A DNA stretch of 25,642 nucleotides. Origin: JADIYM01 sp964641945 (GTDB lineage: Bacteria; Acidobacteriota; Blastocatellia; UBA7656; JADIYM01). Shown piece after piece: positions 20,005 to 25,642 of the stretch; the first letter of the stretch is position 1, and the number at the start of each line of letters is the position of its first letter. The notes beneath the pieces were generated by a model. That model searched no databases and was not told the origin of the DNA. It worked only from the letters and a program-made list of their open reading frames with translations. The translations under genes were made by a program, and so were the position numbers. The DNA is taken from positions 1 to 25,642 of the forward strand of contig CAZXLQ010000034.1 of the NCBI GenBank assembly GCA_964641945.1, read 5' to 3'.

Positions 20005-21194
20005 AGGCGCTGATCCTCGGCGGCGGCTTCGCCGGTACGACGACCGCGTTCCTCCTGCGGCGCGCCGGCTGGGAGGTGACGCTCATCGAGAAGGAAGCGC
20101 ACCTCGGCGGCGGTTGCCGGACGTTCTTCCACGCGGGGCACCCGTTCACCTACGGGCCGCGTCTGTACTACGGCTATTCGGCGAAGGTCTGGGAGTGGAT
20201 GAACCGCTTCGTCCCGATCCGCCGGTTCCCGTTCGAGCTGCGGACGCTCGCGCACGAGCCGGACGACGAGGCGCGCCGGTTCTGGAGCTACCCGCCGCAC
20301 GAGGACGATCTCGCGCGTTACCCGCGCGCGGCGCAGAGCGCGACGGAGCGCGACGCGTTGAAGTCTGGGCCGATCTGGTGCGCGAACGGCGAGGCGCCGG
20401 CTGACCTTCACGAGTACTGGCTCCAGCGCGTCGGGCCGACGATCTACGACATGTTCGTCGATCACTACTCGAAGAAGATGTGGATGGTCGAGGACAACCG
20501 GGTCTTCGACATCTTCAAGTGGAGCGCGAAGGACCGCCCGATCGAGAGCGGTACGCGGGACGCGTACAAGGGGAGCTTCATCGGCTACCCGGTCCCGGCG
20601 GACGCGTACAACGGATACTTCGACGCGATGGTCGAGGGCGTGAACGTGCAACTCTCGTCGCCTTTCGCGATGGCCGGGAACGTCGCGATCCTCGCGAACC
20701 TTGCGGACGTGGTCGTCTCGACCATTCCGATCGACGAACTCTGCGGACGCGCGCTCGGCGAGCTACCCTACGCGGGGCGGGACTTCCATCTCCTCGTCCT
20801 TCCGTGTCGGCAGGTCTTCCCGGGCGACGTCCGGTTCTGCCACTATGCGAGCCCGCGCGACGAGTGGACGCGGGTAACGGAGTTCAAGAAGATCACCTAT
20901 CACGAGAGCGAGGACACGCTCCTCGTCCTCGAAAAGCCGAGCCGGGCGAACAAGTTGTATCCGTACCTGACGAAGGCGAACGAGGCGAAGGTCCGCGAGT
21001 ACCTCGCGATGCTCCCGCCGAACGTTCACTCGATCGGGCGGCTCGGGACCTACAAGTACAGTACGATCGAGCAGGTGATCGTCCAGGCGTTCGCGTGCGC
21101 GGCGAAGATCACCGGCGAGCCGAACGAGATGGAGGGCGAGTGGCGAGGGATCGGCGACGTCTCGCTCATGAAAGACCGAAGGGAAAGCGCGTAG
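20001..21194 (+). CDS. UDP-galactopyranose mutase-like flavoprotein
   Basis: UDP-galactopyranose mutase (Glf) interconverts UDP-Galp and UDP-Galf using reduced FAD. This 397-residue protein starts with the dinucleotide loop ALILGGGFAGTTTAFLLRR and IEKEAHLGGGCRTF, as in the family. Further Glf features are GPRLYYGY, DMFVDHYSKKMW (about 152-163), GYPVPADAYNGYFDAM (about 195-210), VVVSTIPIDEL and WTRVTEFKKITY (about 293-304), all close to the mutase pattern. Active-site arginines cannot be assigned with certainty without alignment, so a related oxidoreductase remains possible. Start ATG 20001 by ATGA overlap. Confidence 0.82.
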   Translation: MKALILGGGFAGTTTAFLLRRAGWEVTLIEKEAHLGGGCRTFFHAGHPFTYGPRLYYGYSAKVWEWMNRFVPIRRFPFELRTLAHEPDDEARRFWSYPPHEDDLARYPRAAQSATERDALKSGPIWCANGEAPADLHEYWLQRVGPTIYDMFVDHYSKKMWMVEDNRVFDIFKWSAKDRPIESGTRDAYKGSFIGYPVPADAYNGYFDAMVEGVNVQLSSPFAMAGNVAILANLADVVVSTIPIDELCGRALGELPYAGRDFHLLVLPCRQVFPGDVRFCHYASPRDEWTRVTEFKKITYHESEDTLLVLEKPSRANKLYPYLTKANEAKVREYLAMLPPNVHSIGRLGTYKYSTIEQVIVQAFACAAKITGEPNEMEGEWRGIGDVSLMKDRRESA

Positions 21195-21295
21195 CGCCGC
21201 CGGCGCCGTGGCCGTTCGCGGTCCCGCAGCCTCGCGAGACGACGCGCTGGACGCTGATCCGAAGGCAGTACGCGCACGTCAAGAGAGGGAGGTAG
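21140..21295 (+). CDS. Small basic protein bridging two sugar genes
   Basis: A frame of 51 codons fills the 104-nt gap between the mutase and FkbM genes. It starts at GTG 21140 with GGAGG about 4 nt upstream, inside the mutase 3' end. The peptide is very basic, ending PWPFAVPQPRETTRWTLIRRQYAHVKRGR. The codon use in the gap matches neighbouring genes. No family is recognised. It may be a real accessory peptide or simply open spacer; the good ribosome site argues for translation. Confidence 0.4.
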   Translation: MARDRRRLAHERPKGKRVAPPAPWPFAVPQPRETTRWTLIRRQYAHVKRGR

Positions 21296-21298
21296 CGC

Positions 21299-21967
21299 GT
21301 GTTTCAGCATCAGGGCATTTGGTTGCCGGACGGGGAGAAGCACTTTCCCGAGTGGATGGACGAGAACGGCGAGATCGTCGACGAGCGTGGGACGTATCAG
21401 ATCCGGAAGTGGCGCGCCTGCCTGCCGTGGATCCGCCGCTGGCGCCGCGCAGTCGACGTCGGGGCGCACGTCGGGTTCTGGTCGATTCAGATGATCGCGA
21501 AGTTCGAGTACCTCTCCGCGTTCGAGCCGTGCGAGACGTTCCGCGCCTGCTGGGAGAAGAACGTCGCCGCGCGGGAGGGGACCGTTCTCTATGCCTGCGC
21601 GCTCGGCGCGGAGCGCGGCGTCTGCGATCTCAAGTACGACCCGGCCGACTCCGGCGGGACGCACGTCGCGCGGACCGACGGCGGGGCGATCCCGATGCTC
21701 CGGCTCGACACGTTCGGGTTCACGGACGTCGATTTCGTCAAGATCGACTGCGAGGGCTTCGAGCACAAGGTCATCGAGGGCGCGCGGCGGACGCTCGCGG
21801 AGTGCCGCCCCTGCGTGATCGTGGAGCAGAAGCCGCACAAGCTCGGACCGAACTTCGGGATCGAGGGGACGCCGGCGTGCGACCTCCTGCGGGAGATGGG
21901 CGCACTCATGCGGACGGCGATCGGCGGCGACTACATCTTCTCGTGGGACGATGACCGATCCGGCTGA
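21299..21967 (+). CDS. FkbM-family methyltransferase
   Basis: A 222-residue protein starting at GTG 21299 with GGAGG 6 nt upstream. The SAM motif is AVDVGAHVGFWSI (about 51-63), followed by LSAFEPCETFRACWEKNV (about 74-91), and the FkbM signature DFVKIDCEGFEHKVIEGARRTL (about 146-167). FkbM enzymes are O-methyltransferases often found in LPS, capsule and secondary-metabolite clusters, and sugar or glycan O-methylation is the likely role here. The last 17 nt overlap the SIS gene. Confidence 0.9.
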   Translation: MFQHQGIWLPDGEKHFPEWMDENGEIVDERGTYQIRKWRACLPWIRRWRRAVDVGAHVGFWSIQMIAKFEYLSAFEPCETFRACWEKNVAAREGTVLYACALGAERGVCDLKYDPADSGGTHVARTDGGAIPMLRLDTFGFTDVDFVKIDCEGFEHKVIEGARRTLAECRPCVIVEQKPHKLGPNFGIEGTPACDLLREMGALMRTAIGGDYIFSWDDDRSG

Positions 21968-22361
21968 CCTCGCGGAGCTGATTCGCGGCGCGCCGCGCGT
22001 CTACCTCATCGGGAACGGCGGCAGCTACGCGAACGCGATCCACGTCGCGAACGACCTGATCTCGGTCCGTGTCCGGGCGATCGTCCCGGACCCGGCGACG
22101 CTGACGGCGCTCGCGAACGATCACGGCTACGACCGAGCGCTGGCGCTCTGGCTCGACGTCATGGCCGAGCCGGGGGATCTCCTGCTCGCGTTCTCCGGGA
22201 GCGGGAAAAGCCCGAACATCGTCGCGGCGATGGAGCAGGCCGCCGCGCTCGGGATGAAGGCGATCCTCGTAACGGACTACCTCCGGACGATGGACATGCA
22301 GCGGTCCGAGGAGCGGCAGATCGAACTCGGGCACGAACTCATGAGGCTCCTGCGCGCGTGA
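21951..22361 (+). CDS. SIS-domain sugar isomerase, GmhA-like (short)
   Basis: GmhA turns sedoheptulose-7-phosphate into D-glycero-D-manno-heptose-7-phosphate. This 136-residue protein has GNGGSYANAIHVANDL (about 20-35), matching GmhA's GNGGSxADAxHxAaEL loop, and the second phosphate loop LAFSGSGKSPNIVAAMEQA (about 82-100). The C-terminal helix IELGHELMRLL resembles the GmhA end. It is shorter than GmhA (about 190 residues), and the usual metal-ligand Glu at the end of the first motif appears to be Asp (HVANDL). Since the next two genes are the heptose kinase and nucleotidyltransferase, GmhA is the likely role, though the short form needs testing. Confidence 0.75.
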   Translation: MTDPADLAELIRGAPRVYLIGNGGSYANAIHVANDLISVRVRAIVPDPATLTALANDHGYDRALALWLDVMAEPGDLLLAFSGSGKSPNIVAAMEQAAALGMKAILVTDYLRTMDMQRSEERQIELGHELMRLLRA

Positions 22362-23176
22362 TCCTCGTCGTCGGGGACGCGATGATCGACGTCTACTGGT
22401 TCGGGACCGTCACACGCTGCTCGCCGGAGGCGCCCGTCCCGGTCCTGGAGGTCGAGCGGTTCGAGCGCCGGGACGGCGGGGCTGCGAACGTCGCGGCGAA
22501 CGTCGAGGCGATGGGCGGGCAGGTCAGGCGGCTTTTCTCGACGAGCTTTGACTACGCTCCGGTCGTCAAGACGCGGCTCGTAGCGAGGACGAACCAGATC
22601 GCCCGAGCGGACCGGGACATCCCGCAGGAGCCGATTCAGGAGAAGGCGATCCGGCGCGCGGCGCAGGGATGCGCGGTCGCGCTGATCTCCGACTACGCGA
22701 AGGGATCGCTCCCTCGCGTCGCTGACGCCATAGCGGCGTGCAAGTCGGCCGGGGCGCTCGCCGTCGTCGACCCGAAGACGGGAAGCGCGGCGGACTACGC
22801 CGGCGCGGACGTCCTCAAGCCGAACCATTACGAGATGCAGGCGTTCGTCGGCCGATGGCGCGACGAGGCGGACCTTGAGGACCGGGCGCTGGGGCTGATC
22901 CGTGAGCACAGGATCGGCGCGATCCTCATGACGCGCGGAGAGCGGGGGATGACGCTCTTCCAGGCGGGGCAGGTTCTCTCGATCCCCGGCCGGCACGTCG
23001 AACTCTGCGACGTCTCCGGGGCGGGGGACACGGCGATGGCCGCCCTCGGCGTCGCGCTCGCCGAGGGGAAGACGGTCGTCGAGGCGATGTGGTGCGCGAA
23101 CGCGGCGGCCGGCGTGGCCGTGACGCGGTTCGGGACGACGGTCGTACGGCGGCACGAGGTCGCGGGGCTCGCGTGA
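22358..23176 (+). CDS. Heptose-7-phosphate kinase, HldA / RfaE domain I (PfkB family)
   Basis: The kinase phosphorylates heptose-7-phosphate at C1. The protein has 272 residues. It opens ILVVGDAMIDVYWFGTVTRCSPEAPVPVLEV with GGAANVAANVEAMGG (about 45-60), the near-exact RfaE domain I pattern. Later come SDYAKGSLP, DPKTG, KPNHYEM and the PfkB anion-hole motif DVSGAGDTAMAAL, with the catalytic base at D224. It is about 45 residues shorter than the HldE kinase domain, mostly in the middle. The upstream GmhA-like gene and downstream nucleotidyltransferase are coupled by GTGA overlaps. Confidence 0.9.
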   Translation: MILVVGDAMIDVYWFGTVTRCSPEAPVPVLEVERFERRDGGAANVAANVEAMGGQVRRLFSTSFDYAPVVKTRLVARTNQIARADRDIPQEPIQEKAIRRAAQGCAVALISDYAKGSLPRVADAIAACKSAGALAVVDPKTGSAADYAGADVLKPNHYEMQAFVGRWRDEADLEDRALGLIREHRIGAILMTRGERGMTLFQAGQVLSIPGRHVELCDVSGAGDTAMAALGVALAEGKTVVEAMWCANAAAGVAVTRFGTTVVRRHEVAGLA

Positions 23177-23598
23177 TCGTCTCGGTCCTCGCGAACGGTT
23201 GCTTCGACCTCCTCCACGCGGGGCACGTCGAGCACCTCCGGGAGGCGCGGGCGATGGGGCACTGGCTCGTCGTCGCGCTGACCGTCGACGAGGCGGTCGG
23301 GAAGGGACCGGGGCGGCCGGTCCAGACGTGGGAGGACCGCGCGGCGGTCCTCGGGGCGCTGCGGTTCGTCGACCAGGTCGTCCCCTCGACGGACGCGCCG
23401 AGCGCGATCCGGCGGTATCGCCCGAGGATCTTCGTCAAGGGCGCGGACTACGCGGAGCGCGTCCCGGAGGCGGACCGCGCGGCCTGCGAGGAGGTCGGGG
23501 CGGAGTTCAGGTTCACGCGCGCGGCAAAGCGCAGCACGACGGAGATCCTCCGCCGGCTGGCGCTCGCGGCCGACGCGCTGCGGAGGGAGGGAGATTGA
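23173..23598 (+). CDS. Heptose-1-phosphate nucleotidyltransferase, HldC / RfaE domain II
   Basis: This enzyme joins heptose-1-phosphate to a nucleotide (ADP in the hld pathway). The 141-residue protein starts at GTG 23173 and carries the cytidylyltransferase-type motif NGCFDLLHAGHVEHLREA with the HxGH pair at H15 and H18. Later come GRPVQTWEDRAAVLGAL (about 51-67), FVKGADYAE (about 92-100) and KRSTTEILRRL (about 121-131), all RfaE domain II hallmarks. In E. coli both domains form one protein (HldE); here they are separate coupled genes, as in species with HldA and HldC. Confidence 0.91.
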   Translation: MIVSVLANGCFDLLHAGHVEHLREARAMGHWLVVALTVDEAVGKGPGRPVQTWEDRAAVLGALRFVDQVVPSTDAPSAIRRYRPRIFVKGADYAERVPEADRAACEEVGAEFRFTRAAKRSTTEILRRLALAADALRREGD

Positions 23599-24545
23599 AG
23601 ATCGTCGTCACGGGCGGCTGCGGGTACATCGGCTCCGCGCTTGTCCCGAAACTGCTCGCCGATGGGCATCACGTCCGGGTGATCGACGCGATGTGGTTCG
23701 GGAGGAACCTTCCGACGCATCCGAACCTGGACGTCGTCCGCTACGACCTGCGCGGCGGGAAGGCGCCGGTCGAGGACGCGGAGGCGATCATCCACCTCGC
23801 CGCGATCGCGAACGATCCGTGCGGCGAACTCGACGCGAAGTTGACCTGGGAGGTGAACGTCCTCGCGACGACGCGGCTCGCGCAGCGCGCCGTCGCCTTC
23901 GGGGTCAAGCAGTTCATCTTCGCGTCCTCGGCCTCGATCTACGGGATCAAGGACAACCGGCCGGTCACGGAGGAGGAGAGCTTCGAGCCGGTCTCGGACT
24001 ACAACAAGACGAAGCTCTGCGGCGAGCGGGCGCTCCTCTCGTTTCGGGACGCGATGGCGGTTCAGATCGTCCGGCCGGCGACAGTCTGCGGCGTCTCGCC
24101 ACGGATGCGGCTCGACGTGATCGTGAACCTCTTGACGATGCAGGCGCTTGAGACCGGCCGGCTCGTCGCGCACTGCGGCGCGCACGGCGGGAAGCTCATG
24201 CGCCCGCACTGCCACATCGACGACATGGTCGACCTCTACCGCTGGCTCCTCGCGCGCCAGGAGCAGAGGGGGCCGTTCAATGCCGGGTTCGAGAACCTAT
24301 CCGTCGGGGAGATCGCCGAGACGATCCAGCGGCACCTCCCGGAGACGCGCGTCGAGTTCACCGAGGTCGCGGACAAGCGCAGCTACGCCGTAGACTCCTC
24401 CCTCCTGCGTCGCGCTGGGTTTTCCCCGCGATTCTCGGTGAACACTGCCGTCGAGCAGATCGTCGCGGCGCACAAGGCGGGGCTCCGGCGCGAGCCGCGC
24501 TCGATCAACCTGGAGTGGATGCGCTCGCAGGGGATCGCCGCGTGA
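23595..24545 (+). CDS. NAD(P)-dependent sugar epimerase/dehydratase (extended SDR)
   Basis: A 316-residue extended short-chain dehydrogenase from TTG 23595 (TTGA overlap). It begins KIVVTGGCGYIGSALVPKLL with glycines at 7, 10 and 13. It has LAAIANDP (about 68-75), SSASIYG near residue 113, and the catalytic Y136-N-K-T-K140. HCHIDDMVDLY (about 206-216) is a standard substrate-domain motif. It follows the heptose nucleotidyltransferase, so it could act on nucleotide-heptose like HldD, but it more closely resembles generic NDP-sugar epimerases. The real HldD would have a Rossmann TGGAGFIGS and a distinct C-terminus. The exact reaction is not assigned. Confidence 0.85.
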   Translation: MKIVVTGGCGYIGSALVPKLLADGHHVRVIDAMWFGRNLPTHPNLDVVRYDLRGGKAPVEDAEAIIHLAAIANDPCGELDAKLTWEVNVLATTRLAQRAVAFGVKQFIFASSASIYGIKDNRPVTEEESFEPVSDYNKTKLCGERALLSFRDAMAVQIVRPATVCGVSPRMRLDVIVNLLTMQALETGRLVAHCGAHGGKLMRPHCHIDDMVDLYRWLLARQEQRGPFNAGFENLSVGEIAETIQRHLPETRVEFTEVADKRSYAVDSSLLRRAGFSPRFSVNTAVEQIVAAHKAGLRREPRSINLEWMRSQGIAA

Positions 24546-25420
24546 AGATCCTCCTCCTCGGCTCGTCCTCGTTCTCGGGCGGGTGGTTCGCGCAGGTCGC
24601 GAAGGCGGAGGGGCACGACGTTGCGCCGCTCTGCCGGCCCGCGTGGGACCTGAAGGAGCGGCACCAAGCGGCCGTCTTCGAGCTGATCCGCGCCGGCTAT
24701 GTCCGGGTCGTGAACTACGCGGCGCTGAACGTCGTCCCGGACTCGTGGAAGGACCCGCGCAACTACTACGCGACGAACGTCGCCGGGATCGCTCGGCTCG
24801 CGGAGGTCGCGGAGATGGCGGGCGGGGTCGAGCGGTTCGTCCAGGTCTCGACGCCGGAGGTCTACGGCTCGACGGGGACCTTCCTCCGCGAGGGCGCCGA
24901 CTTCCGCCCGAGCACACCTTACGCGGTCTCGCGGGCGGCGGCGGACTGGCACCTGCGGCTGCTTCATCGGGAGCGCGCATTTCCGGTCTGCTTTACCCGG
25001 ACGGTAAACGTCTACGGCGAGCGACAGCAGCACTACCGGATCGTCCCGAAGACCGTCCGCGCGATCCTGCGCGGGGAGCGCCTCCCGCTAGAGGGCGGCG
25101 GCGTGTCGACGCGGTCGTTCATCCACGCAGAGGACGCCGCACGGGCGACGCTCCGGGTCCTCGAAGACGGGCGGCCGGGCGAGGACTACCACATTGCGCA
25201 CCCGGCGCAGACGAGCATCCGAACGCTAGTCGACACGATCTGCTTTCGGCTTGGCGTGCATCCAGACTCCGTGATTCAGGTCGTTCCGGAGCGGGTCGGG
25301 AAGGACATGAACTACCAGCTCGACGACTCGAAGATCCGGGCGGAGCTGGGATGGTCGGAGCGGATCGCGCTCGACGTAGGGCTCGACCGGGCGATCGCGT
25401 GGGAGAGGGATCAGGGATGA
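24542..25420 (+). CDS. Extended SDR, nucleotide-sugar dehydratase-like, YxxxR active site
   Basis: A 292-residue protein starting at GTG 24542. The nucleotide loop is KILLLGSSSFSGGWF, seen in a subset of dehydratase-like SDRs (from memory). Landmarks are VVNYAALNVVPDSW (about 58-71), VSTPEVYGS (about 102-110), TPYAVSRAAADWHLRL (about 125-140), FTRTVNVYGERQQH (about 148-161) and TRSFIHAEDAARAT, as in NDP-glucose 4,6-dehydratases. In the SDR catalytic tetrad YxxxK, Y127 is present but position 131 is Arg, so catalysis may be altered. Nearest likely role: NDP-sugar 4,6-dehydratase or reductase. Confidence 0.82.
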   Translation: MKILLLGSSSFSGGWFAQVAKAEGHDVAPLCRPAWDLKERHQAAVFELIRAGYVRVVNYAALNVVPDSWKDPRNYYATNVAGIARLAEVAEMAGGVERFVQVSTPEVYGSTGTFLREGADFRPSTPYAVSRAAADWHLRLLHRERAFPVCFTRTVNVYGERQQHYRIVPKTVRAILRGERLPLEGGGVSTRSFIHAEDAARATLRVLEDGRPGEDYHIAHPAQTSIRTLVDTICFRLGVHPDSVIQVVPERVGKDMNYQLDDSKIRAELGWSERIALDVGLDRAIAWERDQG

Positions 25421-25642
25421 GAGTCGTCACGATCGGCCTCGAAGAGGCGGAGCGCGTACTGCGCGAGCGGAAGCAAGCCTACAAGCGATCGGACCTGGAG
25501 GTCGTTAAGGTCCATGCGATCAAGGAGGGCGCCCACATCTGCGGAGTCGCGATCTGGGGGCGGGTCGACGAGAGGACCGCGAGGCGGATTCACATCTACA
25601 CGGACGGCCGGGCGCTCGGCTGGACGATGCTCTACGGGCAAG
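25417..25642 (+). CDS. N-terminal fragment, possible phage GNAT/Mom-like protein
   Basis: A gene coupled by ATGA runs off the right edge after 75 codons. The visible protein begins MRVVTIGLEEAERVLRER and contains HICGVAIWGRVDERTARRIHIYTDGRALGWTMLYG. The spacing of GVAIxGR, then TDG, then LYG resembles phage GNAT-fold (XF1762/Mom-like) proteins, of which Mu Mom modifies adenine in DNA. The match is faint and the rest of the gene is outside the window. A different small enzyme is equally possible. Confidence 0.45.
   Translation, partial: MRVVTIGLEEAERVLRERKQAYKRSDLEVVKVHAIKEGAHICGVAIWGRVDERTARRIHIYTDGRALGWTMLYGQ

Overview
The window looks like part of a tailed double-stranded DNA phage or prophage genome of HK97-like head type, from a very GC-rich background. 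All supported genes lie on the + strand. Codons end overwhelmingly in G or C, with gcg, cgg, ccg, acg, ctc and gtc dominant. GTG and TTG starts are common, and 15 gene junctions use a 4-nt start/stop overlap (ATGA, GTGA or TTGA). No integrase, repressor, tRNA, rRNA or CRISPR array was seen. The host cannot be named from this sequence. Heptose-type sugar genes hint at a Gram-negative host, but that is inference.

Layout. Positions 1-1530 hold small early genes: a truncated C-terminus, two short membrane proteins, a small soluble protein, a RusA-type Holliday junction resolvase and a charged small protein. Positions 1530-3520 hold two conserved-looking phage proteins of unknown function, separated and flanked by three arrays of a degenerate GGCNN pentamer, about 13 to 85 units each. 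A TATAAT box with a perfect hairpin sits at the end of the third array, before a Q-like or sigma-region-4-like regulator (3521-3943). Positions 3992-8517 are the packaging and capsid block: HNH endonuclease, a 154-nt intergenic region full of dyads (cos/pac candidate), TerS, TerL, a prohead protease-major capsid fusion with its own internal capsid start, and a strong intrinsic terminator. Positions 8545-11859 encode a small protein, the portal (unusually downstream of the capsid gene), a collagen-like fibre with 57 uninterrupted Gly-X-Y triplets, and a gp6-like head-tail connector.

From 11856 to at least 25420, where tail genes would be expected, lies a roughly 14-kb run of sugar and methyl-transfer genes. 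They comprise a DUF115-like Rossmann protein, two tandem KpsS-like glycosyltransferase relatives, two paralogous RNS-motif putative glycosyltransferases, a GT9 (heptosyltransferase-like) protein, four methyltransferase-type proteins, a radical SAM/SPASM enzyme, a UDP-galactopyranose-mutase-like flavoprotein, and a GmhA/HldA/HldC/SDR/SDR set resembling an ADP-heptose pathway. Small zinc-ribbon and basic proteins are scattered among them. None of these proteins shows a convincing membrane segment, and no flippase or polymerase is present. The products therefore more plausibly make a nucleotide sugar or decorate a cytoplasmic target such as virion protein or DNA than build an exported polysaccharide (inference). 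The start/stop coupling and the lack of any visible promoter downstream of the capsid terminator suggest the cassette is transcribed with the late structural genes by read-through or antitermination. The window ends inside a small gene with faint similarity to phage GNAT/Mom-like proteins.
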